From contig NZ_JAKIKQ010000014.1 in NCBI RefSeq assembly GCF_023284045.1, positions 86,277 through 150,276 of the forward strand: a stretch of DNA of 64,000 nt, given 5' to 3'. This document shows positions 8,754-17,050 of this stretch, one piece after another. Origin of the DNA: Shewanella kaireitica. Lineage in GTDB: Bacteria > Pseudomonadota > Gammaproteobacteria > Enterobacterales > Shewanellaceae. Positions within the stretch are counted from its first letter, which is position 1, and every line of letters starts with the position of its first letter. The notes below the pieces were generated by a model. The model ran no database searches. It saw only the letters and a list, made by a program, of their open reading frames with translations, and was not told where the DNA came from. Both the position numbers and the translations under genes were made by a program.

Positions 8754-9971
8754 ATGTTGAATTCGTCTTTATCCCCTAGCTCTACAGAACTTGTGATTAG
8801 TATTCTTGACCTTGTCTTAAAAGAGGGCAAACCACTGGATCGAGCTTATTCGCAGCACTTTTCGGGGCTGCAACTAGAACCTTCTGAGCAGGGGCGGATC
8901 ACTCTAGTAACGGGTGATATCTTAAGACGTTTAAACCTTTACTGCTTTTTGTCTGACGTAAAGCCAGAGGAGATGGCGAGAATGGGGTCGCGTTTATTAA
9001 ACGTATGGCATATATTTCACCAATTACCGTTACCAAAAATGAAATATGCTCTACAAGTCGATGAGCAAGAACTGGCGACACGTATTAAAACTGCAAAGCA
9101 GCAACCTGTATTGTGGGATGGCTGTCCTGACTGGCTAAACGAGATGGGACAGGCACAAATGGGCGACCGTTGGCCTGCAGAGAGAGCTGCACTTAACAAG
9201 CCTGCTAAACGTTTTTTACGTGTTAATACTCTCAAATGTACCCGTGATGAATTAGCGAAAAAATTGCGTAATGAACGGGTGCAAACGATAGAAGTTGAAG
9301 GCGTTGACACTGCTTTAGAGGTGGTTTCTGATTCAGCACTGTTTAGAACTGAGTGTTTTAAGAAAGGTTGGTTTGAGCAGCAAGATGCTGGCTCGCAGCT
9401 TATAGCCAAAGCGCTTGATGCAAAGCCAGGTATGCGTGTTGTTGATGCTTGTGCCGGAGCGGGCGGTAAAACACTGTCTATCTCTGCCCAAATGGAGGGC
9501 AAAGGCCGTTTGCTCGCGATGGACGTAGAACAATGGAAGCTCGATAATCTTAAACAGCGTGCTCGACGAGCTGCCGCTCATAATGTTGAGACACGCATTA
9601 TTGCTAGCAGCAAAACGATTAAGCGTCTTAAGCTATCAGCCGATCGAGTTTTACTTGATGTACCGTGTTCAGGCCTTGGTGTACTTAAACGTAACCCTGA
9701 TGCGAAATGGCGTGATACTCCTGAGCGGTTACCCGTTCTCGTTGAACTGCAAAAGCACATTTTGCAAAGTTATAGCAGAATGGTCAAAGTCGGTGGAATT
9801 TTAATTTATGCTACTTGCTCAATTATGCCTGAAGAGAATCGCGATCAAGTCGAAGCATTTCTAGCTGAGAATAAGCATTTTCGATTTATAGAAGATGAGA
9901 ACATCAGTCCAGCTGAAACGGGCTTTGATGGTTTTTACTACGCTAAACTAGAACGTATCGCTGAAGCGTAA
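8754..9971 (+). CDS. RsmB/NOP2-family RNA m5C methyltransferase
   Basis: An S-adenosylmethionine-dependent RNA cytosine-5 methyltransferase of the NOL1/NOP2/Sun family. The N-terminal half resembles an NusB/RsmB-like RNA-binding region. The Rossmann fold shows the SAM loop DACAGAGGKT, motif IV DVPCSGLGVL and motif VI YATCSIMPEEN, so both family cysteines (PC and TC) are present. Probable role: modification of rRNA or tRNA. It is not the classical rsmB of the fmt-rsmB operon by context, since it stands alone between terminators. An upstream in-frame ATG at 8718 would add 12 residues. Neither start has a strong Shine-Dalgarno, and 8754 is chosen only because the extra residues look unlike the family. 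The target base is unknown. Confidence 0.85.
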   Translation: MLNSSLSPSSTELVISILDLVLKEGKPLDRAYSQHFSGLQLEPSEQGRITLVTGDILRRLNLYCFLSDVKPEEMARMGSRLLNVWHIFHQLPLPKMKYALQVDEQELATRIKTAKQQPVLWDGCPDWLNEMGQAQMGDRWPAERAALNKPAKRFLRVNTLKCTRDELAKKLRNERVQTIEVEGVDTALEVVSDSALFRTECFKKGWFEQQDAGSQLIAKALDAKPGMRVVDACAGAGGKTLSISAQMEGKGRLLAMDVEQWKLDNLKQRARRAAAHNVETRIIASSKTIKRLKLSADRVLLDVPCSGLGVLKRNPDAKWRDTPERLPVLVELQKHILQSYSRMVKVGGILIYATCSIMPEENRDQVEAFLAENKHFRFIEDENISPAETGFDGFYYAKLERIAEA

Positions 9972-9993
9972 TAATGCTACTGGCCAATATCTA

Positions 9994-10020
9994 AAAAAGA
10001 GCGCTTGATGCGCTCTTTTT
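9994..10020. terminator. Bidirectional intrinsic terminator
   Basis: An 11-bp stem AAAAAGAGCGC / GCGCTCTTTTT with a TTGAT loop and T-runs readable from both strands. It separates the convergent methyltransferase gene and yjbQ. Confidence 0.88.
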
Positions 10021-10099
10021 GTTAGCTAAAATTCGATGACTTAGGGTGTTACACCTAAACACTATATCCGATTAAATAGCGGTTCCCATTGGGATAAAG

Positions 10100-10519
10100 T
10101 TATTCACCTTGTAAGGTGACGATGACCTTTCTTGACCCGCCATAATCTCTATGCTCACCTAAATATATTCCTTGCCAAGTACCCAAATTAAATCGGCCAT
10201 TGGTAATCGGCAGCGTTAAACTGACGCCAAGTAGACTTGATTTGAGATGTGCCGGCATATCATCATCTCCCTCATAGGTATGGGTATAGTAAGCCGCACG
10301 TTCAGGCGCTAATCGATTGATAAAGGACTCAAAGTCAACCCGAACACTTGGATCTGCATTTTCATTGAGTGACAGAGATGCCGAGGTGTGTTGCAATAAA
10401 ATGTGAGCAATACCAACAGTCATATTTGCTAATGAAGGTAAGCCACGCTCAATCTCGTCTGTGACTAAGTGGAAGCCTCTTCTTCGAGCAGATAAATTGA
10501 TACTTGTTTGTAGCCACAT
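10100..10519 (-). CDS. yjbQ: YjbQ family protein (UPF0047)
   Basis: A 139-aa single-domain protein with the conserved family blocks LLQHTSASLSLNENADP, GDDDMPAHLKSSLLG and GTWQGIYLGEHRD. The conserved histidines and acidic residues are in place. The E. coli member has been described as a secondary thiamine-phosphate synthase, but the physiological role is unsettled, so no reaction is assigned. The length is normal for the family. It runs leftward 66 bp after the O-antigen-ligase-like gene. Its Shine-Dalgarno is weak, so its own promoter or coupling to the upstream genes cannot be distinguished. Confidence 0.9.
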   Translation of the reverse strand: MWLQTSINLSARRRGFHLVTDEIERGLPSLANMTVGIAHILLQHTSASLSLNENADPSVRVDFESFINRLAPERAAYYTHTYEGDDDMPAHLKSSLLGVSLTLPITNGRFNLGTWQGIYLGEHRDYGGSRKVIVTLQGE

Positions 10520-10585
10520 AGTCAGATTCTTTTTAGTAAAACCTTACTATAAACTAACGGGACTAAAGGGATAAAGTAATATTAA

Positions 10586-11887
10586 TTATTTTCTACATTC
10601 TTGATGTTGGATAGATATGCTCGCTATGACGGCAAAGGATAGCATAATGAAATACAAGGGTTGGGCATGGTAGTAGGTTCCTGATAGAGTGCCGTGGATA
10701 GTCATTGCTACTATGACCACGAAGGCTAGTGATACTGCTTCTTCATGCTCTGATTTCACTTTATTAACCAGTAATAAAATTGCTTTATAAATCGAGGAGA
10801 TGAGTATTGCAGAGAAGCAGAGTAATCCGATAAAACCAGCTTCTAAGAAAACCTGTAAAAAAAGGTTATGAGGTTGAACTCCTGCCGTTTTTGTAGGCAT
10901 AAAGCGGTAAGCGTCTGGACCGTGTCCAAGCCAAAAACTTTCTAATCCATATCGAAAACAATGAGTCCACATTTCAAGCCTATTGCTTGATAGTTGGTTA
11001 ACATCGCTAAATTCTTCTATTGACTCTTTTACTCTGAGTATTCCATTCCAAGGGTATATTGAGACCGATGTGGAAATAAAAATAGCTATTATTATCGATA
11101 TGACAATATAAATTAAATACTTTTTTAAAAATGAATAATCTTTTAATAAGAAATAGGAGTATATCGCAATAGTAAATGTGTAAGATAATAGCGCCGCTCG
11201 CCCGCCAAGCCAGAATAGCAAGGAGAGGTTAAGTGTTAATATAACCATCCACATAGCTAAGCTTAAATTTTTTGTATTGAAATTGCGCAGTATTTTCACT
11301 GTGGAAATAACTGAACCCATCGTAGCTATATACCCGAGGTGCCTTATATTTGTCGCAAACGGTATGTTTGTTGCGGTGTAATCTATCTGTGGATTTGAAT
11401 ATATAAAGTAGATAGATAATATGCAACTGATAATAATTGTGACCGTGACTGGCACAACGGAAAAGAAGTTGGTGTTAACTCTGATTGTTTTATAGAAATA
11501 TTGTATTAAAGTGTATAAGAAACAGAGGTGGGTCGTATAAAATAACATTTTCAAACTCATTGCTAACCTATGGGTTTCAGAGTTAACATCAATGATGTTT
11601 GTCATATAGGATAATACATAGGTACAATATAATAAAATTGCTAACGTAGTTATGAAAAGACTATTTTTACCGTTTACTATTGAAATTGATTCTTTACTTT
11701 TAAAGTCTGAAAATAAATAAATAATAATGAAAGCGATTTGGTAGCCGGCTGTATATATGCCGGTCTTGAAAGCGGAAAAGTCACCTATCAGCAGTACGGA
11801 AACAGAAAATAGCAATAAAGATATGTAGAGTAGTTGGTCACGATAAATGTAAGCCTTAGAGATTGGAGAACTGATTTCATTATCCAT
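10586..11887 (-). CDS. O-antigen ligase / polymerase-like membrane protein (Wzy_C type)
   Basis: A 433-aa polytopic membrane protein with about ten or more hydrophobic segments. The large loop near residues 270-360 contains RLEMWTHCFRYGLESFWLGHGPDAYRF in three short blocks, followed by PHNLFLQVFLEAGFIGL, the arrangement of O-antigen ligases (WaaL) and related bacterial O-oligosaccharyltransferases. It would transfer a lipid-linked glycan to lipid A core or to a protein on the periplasmic face. Its ATG overlaps the stop of the upstream sulfatase-like gene by 8 bp, so the two are co-translated. No glycosyltransferases lie nearby, so the glycan source is elsewhere. Ligase, polymerase and pilin glycosyltransferase cannot be told apart by sequence. 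Confidence 0.8.
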   Translation of the reverse strand: MDNEISSPISKAYIYRDQLLYISLLLFSVSVLLIGDFSAFKTGIYTAGYQIAFIIIYLFSDFKSKESISIVNGKNSLFITTLAILLYCTYVLSYMTNIIDVNSETHRLAMSLKMLFYTTHLCFLYTLIQYFYKTIRVNTNFFSVVPVTVTIIISCILSIYFIYSNPQIDYTATNIPFATNIRHLGYIATMGSVISTVKILRNFNTKNLSLAMWMVILTLNLSLLFWLGGRAALLSYTFTIAIYSYFLLKDYSFLKKYLIYIVISIIIAIFISTSVSIYPWNGILRVKESIEEFSDVNQLSSNRLEMWTHCFRYGLESFWLGHGPDAYRFMPTKTAGVQPHNLFLQVFLEAGFIGLLCFSAILISSIYKAILLLVNKVKSEHEEAVSLAFVVIVAMTIHGTLSGTYYHAQPLYFIMLSFAVIASISIQHQECRK

Positions 11888-13889
11888 TGTTACCGCCTTT
11901 CTCGTTTAGGCGTAGACATCGATTCGTTTCATCAAAGCCATAATCGTCTTTGTAAAACTGACAAAGCATGGTCAACAACTTGTTGGCGCGTAAATTGTTC
12001 TCATCATCGTTAATGACTTTAAGATCTTTATTTGCAAAATCGACTAATACCAAACTGTCTGATTCAGGTAGAAGTGCTAATTGATGATTGGCCTGATAAA
12101 CAGATCGTTGTTTTCGAGAGACTAAGCTTAAGTATTCTTGCGGTTTCATAACGGCTTTACCCGATGAGCGAACGGTATAACTGGAGCCTACTTCTGAAAC
12201 AACTTTCTTTTCATCAATAAAGCTTGCGTTCATTGCTTTCAGGGGCAGTGATGATTCAACAAATAGATGTCGTTCTGCATTAAAATCTGTCGAGTCTGTA
12301 GGTAACGGGTAACCATCGAATTGACTGACTAAGTTTAGCTTTAGTTGCTTATTGATAGTAGGTAAAATATCTATAAGCGAAAAAAGCCCTTCGATGATTT
12401 TTGGATCACTGGATACCTCACCATTTGCAAATTGCATTCGTGCAAGCAATACATTAGCTTGAGCCTGATCTAATATATTTGTTCCATGCCCCCAGGACTG
12501 AGGGGCAGGTGCATTATCATCTACTTCTAAATTAAAACTATCGCTTAATTTGAACCCCTCTCCATGATCGGAGATTAGGTACACTATTGAATTTTCTAAG
12601 TAATTCTTCTCCTTTAATTCGGCAAAAAAATGCGCTAATTGTTGGTCTACTTTTTTCAGCATCGCTTTATACATAAAATGACTATAGTTCCCATCCCAAC
12701 TTGAAGACTCATTATCTATAAAATCATTTGATGTATATGGCCAATGCAGTTGACAGAAATGAACCGCTAAAAAGTTGGGTTTTGTAGTGCTTAATGAACT
12801 GATGACCTCATTATTAAATAATTTGGGCTGATAAGTTTTTCCATAAGCTCTATTATTATGTAAATAAGGAAAAATAAACCCAGAATATGGGTGATTTAGT
12901 AGAGTATTGATAATCGGCAAGTCAGCGAAACTTGAAATAAAAGCATCTGCCGCACCAATTTTAGGGCCAATTGTGCTGCTAAATCCGTATGTCCTATCTA
13001 TCTGATTAAATCTTCTCTCATCCATAGCATAAACAGTGTGATAGTCATTATAATTAAGAGATTCAATTATTGGTAAATTTTTATTAATTAGTTCTGGAGG
13101 AGCTAAGTTAAATCTTGCTCCGTTTGTTTTAGGGTACTGTCCAGTTAGAATACTCATCCAAGCAACATATGTTCTCCCTTGGGGACTATAGCTATTCCTG
13201 TATACATAAGAATTTGATAATAAATTATTTATAAAAGGAGCATCGGTTACAGGTGCTCCAGCATATGAAAGGTGGTCTGGTCTCAGTCCATCAACGCCAA
13301 CGATTAGTATATTGGGCTTGGATAGTGATGTCTGAGTTCCTTTGTTGACTGCTAATGGGTAAACAAGAAGTAGCGTAGATGCTAAAACTGTTGTGAAAAT
13401 AAAATTTTTAGCTCTGTAATGTGTTACTCCAATGATAAAAAGTACTAATAAAACAACTCCAAGTATCAATAAAAACATTGGGTTAGAGTAAAAAGAATTT
13501 CGGAAGTAAGCGGTTATGGATGTTGGGTAGAGATAAGAATTTAATCCTACGACAAAAGTTAGGTGACTCAGAACCAGTAACAACCATGTGAGTTCATTTT
13601 TTAAATCACTGGAATTAGAGTCTTTTACTGAGTTGAAACTAGTTGTTATCAACATTGCCCAAACAACATGTAGGAGCAATAGTATTATGAAAAAGTACAT
13701 AATATCTTTTATCAGGCCAATGCTATTAAAGTGTTCAAAATCTAGGTGTGTCATCGCATTGGCAATAGAGAATGCCGAATAGGGTAGGATACTGCTTCGA
13801 TAGTTAACCAGCATTACTGTAAATAACAGCAGTACTCCAAAAGTTCTAAGTAATATTCTTAAAGATGAGTTATTGCTATTACTCTTCAT
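11880..13889 (-). CDS. Membrane-anchored sulfatase / phosphoethanolamine-transferase-like enzyme
   Basis: A 669-aa protein. About five hydrophobic helices fill residues 1-190. A periplasmic alkaline-phosphatase-superfamily domain follows: metal-binding NILIVGVDGLRPDHLSY, a probable nucleophile threonine in SPQGRTYVAWMSILTGQYP, and LISDHGEGF with the paired metal ligands D-H. This is the architecture of EptA-like, OpgB-like and lipoteichoic-acid-synthase-like transferases, although the soluble domain reads more like a sulfatase. It probably moves or removes a phosphate or sulfate ester group on an envelope glycan. It overlaps the 95-aa gene before it by 4 bp and the O-antigen-ligase-like gene after it by 8 bp, so the three form a tight unit. 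The substrate is unknown. Confidence 0.78.
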   Translation of the reverse strand: MKSNSNNSSLRILLRTFGVLLLFTVMLVNYRSSILPYSAFSIANAMTHLDFEHFNSIGLIKDIMYFFIILLLLHVVWAMLITTSFNSVKDSNSSDLKNELTWLLLVLSHLTFVVGLNSYLYPTSITAYFRNSFYSNPMFLLILGVVLLVLFIIGVTHYRAKNFIFTTVLASTLLLVYPLAVNKGTQTSLSKPNILIVGVDGLRPDHLSYAGAPVTDAPFINNLLSNSYVYRNSYSPQGRTYVAWMSILTGQYPKTNGARFNLAPPELINKNLPIIESLNYNDYHTVYAMDERRFNQIDRTYGFSSTIGPKIGAADAFISSFADLPIINTLLNHPYSGFIFPYLHNNRAYGKTYQPKLFNNEVISSLSTTKPNFLAVHFCQLHWPYTSNDFIDNESSSWDGNYSHFMYKAMLKKVDQQLAHFFAELKEKNYLENSIVYLISDHGEGFKLSDSFNLEVDDNAPAPQSWGHGTNILDQAQANVLLARMQFANGEVSSDPKIIEGLFSLIDILPTINKQLKLNLVSQFDGYPLPTDSTDFNAERHLFVESSLPLKAMNASFIDEKKVVSEVGSSYTVRSSGKAVMKPQEYLSLVSRKQRSVYQANHQLALLPESDSLVLVDFANKDLKVINDDENNLRANKLLTMLCQFYKDDYGFDETNRCLRLNEKGGNNG

Positions 13890-14173
13890 TCATCAGCCTT
13901 ACTTATCGTTGGCTCTTTTGAGCTTTTTAGGATTTGGTAATTTAAGGTGAAATTGTTTAGATTGTTAGTTCGACTAGCCGGCCAATCACCTAAAATTAGA
14001 TACCTTTCTGCTAATGTAGAACCCGATGGGTTTTCCGACCTTATGTTTTCAACACTCTGGTAGGTATAGAGCAGAGCCTCAAAGTGTATAGCAGAAGTAG
14101 TAATAATGAGGACCAATAGCACCATAATTTTTAACTGACTAATAGATATGATCTTGTACCTATTCTGTGCCAT
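13886..14173 (-). CDS. Small single-pass membrane protein, unknown function
   Basis: A 95-aa protein with a basic N-terminus, one hydrophobic helix (about residues 14-32, IMVLLVLIITTSAIHFEALL) and a polar tail of about 60 residues that would face the periplasm. I do not recognise a family. It is the first gene of the leftward unit with the sulfatase-like and O-antigen-ligase-like proteins and overlaps the former by ATGA, which argues that it is real and cotranslated. A role as accessory subunit is a guess from position only. Confidence 0.6.
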   Translation of the reverse strand: MAQNRYKIISISQLKIMVLLVLIITTSAIHFEALLYTYQSVENIRSENPSGSTLAERYLILGDWPASRTNNLNNFTLNYQILKSSKEPTISKADE

Positions 14174-14497
14174 TTATCATAACCCTTTTAAATAAAACAT
14201 TATTTTTTAGATATTCACATTAAGTATAGATGCTCTTTGGTAAATAGTTGATTAATTGCTGGTTATTTTCATCTAAGGAAGCTAGAAAATTGTGATATCG
14301 CAATAAAATCTTAATTACTGCTATAAAAATTGCGTCGAAATTTTGTGTTCTTTGGAGATATAGACTAAAAATATTGTCAGGAAAGTACATATTCTCTCAG
14401 TGTAATATGTAATATGTGATATTCCTAATATTCAAGGATGAAGCCGTTGAGAAATAAGTCTACCTATTTCTAAAGTCAGTACCTTGAGGTTAATAAT
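14174..14497. other. Divergent intergenic region with heptamer repeats
   Basis: 324 bp, strongly A+T-rich, between the leftward glycan unit and the rightward L,D-transpeptidase gene. It must hold promoters for both. The only clear structure is the tandem heptamer at 14402-14422. Confidence 0.5.
14402..14422. repeat. Three tandem heptamers (GTAATAT x2, GTGATAT)
   Basis: GTAATAT at 14402-14408, the same at 14409-14415 and GTGATAT at 14416-14422, about 76 bp before the L,D-transpeptidase start. It could be a protein-binding iteron or chance in A+T-rich DNA. Confidence 0.5.
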
Positions 14498-15817
14498 TTG
14501 AAGCTCTTTACCTATTTTTTGTGTCTTGTATTCTCTAGCGCAAGCGCTGCGTTAACTGAGTCAATAAGCGACAGGACCTATGAGTTGGCAAAAGATCTTG
14601 GAGTGAATCTAGGGGAGGGAGATATTAATGCCAAACAATTTCAGCTGCTTAAGGGTGAAATTATAGAAAGAGTTTTTAGCCAAAGAGAAGGCTACGTTAA
14701 CCGTAGAGAGCTATATCTTACAGATATGTCTAATTTTGAAAAATTGGTAGCGTTTACTGATTCAGATAAACAGATTCAAAGGTTAAGGTTTAAAATAAGG
14801 CAGTATAAGAAACTCTCACAATACAAATGGCCACACTTACAACCCAATGAATTTCAGCTAGGGCAAAAGGCGAAGGATATAGCTAAGCTTAGATGGATGT
14901 TGACAGAACTCGATGATTTAGAAGTTAAAAACATCTCTGCTTATAGAGAACAAGTTTATGATCCAAGTATAACAAGGGGGATTAAACATTTTCAAAAGCG
15001 TCACGGCTTCATTCCTGATGGAGAACTAACTGTTGAAACGATAAAACTTCTAAATGTGAACCCTAATGAGAGGCTTATAGAGCTACAACGGGCATTGCAG
15101 TACAAAATATCAAAGTACGAATATCAACAAGGCACTTACATTGAAGTTAATATCGCTGATTTTAAGCTACGCATAAAAGGTGACGACTTATCAAAACTTG
15201 AGCTTCCTATAATTGTTGGCAGAATAAATAATAAGACTCCACTTCTTAATACACATATTAGTAAAATCACTGTTAACCCGACTTGGACGCCTCCTAATTC
15301 AATTTTGTATGATGAACTGCTTCTAGCATTAGAAAATGACGCTGACTTTCTTGTAAATGAGAGATTCGTGTTAGTCAACAGGGACTCAAAACAGGAGGTT
15401 AAGAGTTTAAAAGGGATGACGGTACAACAAGTAAAACGATCATTAAAACACTATCAACTTGTTCAAACAGCAGGTTACTGGAATGCACTAGGTAAGTATC
15501 GATTCACCATTCCAAATTCCCAACTAATATTTTTGCATGATACTCCGAATAAAAAAGCCTTTTTACAGAGAAACCGGGCATTAAGTCATGGTTGTATCCG
15601 AATTGCTCAGCCCGAATTATTGGCAAACTACTTAATTAAGCGAGAACAATCCTACAGTCGAAATCGCTTATCTGTAGCAAAGCAAGGAACCAAAACTGTC
15701 GATATTAAATTGAAAAGGCCTATTCCAATCGTAATAACTAATCAGAATGTCTGGGTAGATAAGGATAATGTACTGCAGGTGAGAGCCAATGTTTATAATC
15801 GAGAGGTTACAGAATAA
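14498..15817 (+). CDS. L,D-transpeptidase with peptidoglycan-binding domain
   Basis: A 439-aa exported protein: signal peptide ending SSASA, a region of unknown fold, a peptidoglycan-binding domain (about residues 125-195, VYDPSITRGIKHFQKRHG), then a YkuD catalytic domain with HDTPNK and SHGCIRI, catalytic C366. This is the YcbB/LdtD-like layout. It would form 3-3 cross-links in peptidoglycan or attach proteins to it in the periplasm. The start is a TTG with GAGG (14486-14489) eight bases upstream, and no better start gives an intact signal peptide. The stop shares one base with the ATG of the next gene (TAATG), which implies translational coupling. It is shorter than E. coli LdtD (about 615 aa). 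Confidence 0.88.
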   Translation: MKLFTYFLCLVFSSASAALTESISDRTYELAKDLGVNLGEGDINAKQFQLLKGEIIERVFSQREGYVNRRELYLTDMSNFEKLVAFTDSDKQIQRLRFKIRQYKKLSQYKWPHLQPNEFQLGQKAKDIAKLRWMLTELDDLEVKNISAYREQVYDPSITRGIKHFQKRHGFIPDGELTVETIKLLNVNPNERLIELQRALQYKISKYEYQQGTYIEVNIADFKLRIKGDDLSKLELPIIVGRINNKTPLLNTHISKITVNPTWTPPNSILYDELLLALENDADFLVNERFVLVNRDSKQEVKSLKGMTVQQVKRSLKHYQLVQTAGYWNALGKYRFTIPNSQLIFLHDTPNKKAFLQRNRALSHGCIRIAQPELLANYLIKREQSYSRNRLSVAKQGTKTVDIKLKRPIPIVITNQNVWVDKDNVLQVRANVYNREVTE

Positions 15818-16233
15818 TGGATAATTACTGCCATGACAATCTTGCTTTGAATCAACTGATTAGAAAGGAAAAAAACGCTAGGATGAGACTTAAGTTACTA
15901 GCAGTACTGCACTTTCAAGATGGTAAGTCCCGATATCAAATAGCGTCATATCTTAAAGTGAGCAGAACAAGTGTAAATCGATGGATTAGTAACTATCTTT
16001 CAAATGGTTTGCATGGCTTAGAGGAAAAAAAGCATACAGGACGCCCATCAGCATTATCTACCGCGCAGAGGTCAAAGTTGACTAATTTTATTGATAGTAG
16101 TAACAAAAATCCGCATTCTGTTAAGTTAAAAGGGCCTGAAATACAAAAGTATATAAGTTCCGAATTTGGAATTGAATATGAGATCTCAAGTATTTATAAG
16201 ATTCTAGAGCGCTTGGGCTATAATAATCACTAA
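15817..16233 (+). CDS. Stand-alone IS630-transposase-like helix-turn-helix protein
   Basis: A 138-aa protein that matches only the N-terminal DNA-binding part of IS630/Tc1-type transposases. The first HTH is at about residues 28-60 (GKSRYQIASYLKVSRTSVNRW), followed by the GLHGLEEKKHTGRPSALS linker and a second winged-HTH-like block ending KILERLGY. The protein stops where the catalytic DDE domain would begin, and no DDE remnant was recognised downstream. It overlaps the L,D-transpeptidase stop by one base, so it is translated with it. It is either a truncated transposase or a domesticated regulator. The intact frame and coupling favour the latter (inference). The Tad operon starts 549 bp further on. 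Confidence 0.75.
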   Translation: MDNYCHDNLALNQLIRKEKNARMRLKLLAVLHFQDGKSRYQIASYLKVSRTSVNRWISNYLSNGLHGLEEKKHTGRPSALSTAQRSKLTNFIDSSNKNPHSVKLKGPEIQKYISSEFGIEYEISSIYKILERLGYNNH

Positions 16234-16781
16234 ATCATTTACGCTGTTTAATTTTTCAATTCTTATTTATTTTCTTCAAAATTAATCCTTTTTTAATTTA
16301 TACCTCTATCACCGTGGCCTACTTTTTTTCGCTAACTTATAGAATTTATGGGGAAACTCAAAGTTTAATACTCTTTTGACTTTACTTTTACTGCGTATTG
16401 CAGAATAAATTTATGGTCTAATTTAATAAAATTTTCACATATCATTCTCAGACTCGTACTTCCTTTTATGTGCATGTTCTTTAGCCATTTACTAAATTAG
16501 GTCAAGGTTCTGATGGTATCATACACATTTTTGTGATTAAGGAAGATTTAGGTTGGTGTTTGGTCTTTTTATCATTAGGGAGCAAGTTTAATTAGGCGTT
16601 CGTTGAGGAATATATAAAGCTTACAGGTAGTACACATAATTATTCAACAAAGGCAGTTTCCTACAGCTTTGCTACCTTTATACGTAAGCATTGTTAACGT
16701 AATAAACGATGTTGAGTAAATAAGGTATCCAAAACCTTTAGATTAGTGCCATAACCAACTTAATTTTTTCTGGAGTACAAC
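16234..16781. other. Long A+T-rich gap before the Tad operon
   Basis: 548 bp with no convincing gene. A small palindrome CACATTTTTGTG lies at 16524-16535, and TGATGGTATCA lies just before it at 16511-16521. The promoter of the Flp pilin operon should be in the last 150 bp, but I cannot place it reliably. No sigma-54 site and no transposase remnant were seen. Confidence 0.45.
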
Positions 16782-16973
16782 ATGAACATAAAATCGTTAT
16801 TAACAGAGTTTATTGAAGATGAGAGTGGCTTAACGGCAGTTGAGTACGCTATTGCTGGAGGTTTGGTTGTTGGCGGGATGATTGGAGCCTTCAATCTCCT
16901 AGGTGACAATGCAACAAGTAAGATCAACTGTCTTGCATCTGCGGTGAACGGTAAAAGTTCTGATTGTGGTTAA
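16782..16973 (+). CDS. flp: Flp family type IVb pilin
   Basis: A 63-aa prepilin, the major structural subunit of the Tad pilus. The leader ends at G16 and the mature protein begins LTAVEYAIAGG, with the Glu5 and Tyr6 typical of Flp pilins. The hydrophobic helix spans about residues 17-42. The mature pilin is about 47 residues. Two cysteines, C50 and C62, bracket the C-terminal tail and could form a disulfide, which is not usual for Flp pilins as I know them. GGAG lies upstream of the ATG. A small hairpin follows the stop, separating this highly expressed gene from the rest of the operon. Confidence 0.95.
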   Translation: MNIKSLLTEFIEDESGLTAVEYAIAGGLVVGGMIGAFNLLGDNATSKINCLASAVNGKSSDCG

Positions 16974-16998
16974 TAAAGCATTTAGAAGTATGAAAAAC

Positions 16999-17020
16999 GC
17001 CCACTGTAAAGTGGGCTTTA
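16999..17020 (+). terminator. Hairpin between flp and the Tad machinery genes
   Basis: Stem GCCCACT / AGTGGGC (16999-17005 and 17010-17016) with a GTAA loop and a short TTTA tail. The weak T-run suggests partial termination or an mRNA-stabilising 3' end, giving excess pilin over assembly proteins. Confidence 0.65.
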
Positions 17021-17050
17021 ATCGGTACAACTAGCAATTTAAGGACAGTA

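Noticed and set aside
9017..9581. Long minus-strand open frames within the methyltransferase gene
   Set aside because: They are antisense to conserved SAM-binding motifs and show no protein family features.
16511..16535. Small palindromes TGATGGTATCA and CACATTTTTGTG as a CRP site before the Tad operon
   Set aside because: The half-site order is the reverse of CRP (CACA...TGTG) and the DNA is very A+T-rich, so chance is likely.
15817..16781. An intact IS630 insertion sequence
   Set aside because: Only the DNA-binding part is present; no DDE domain, terminal inverted repeats or target duplication were found.
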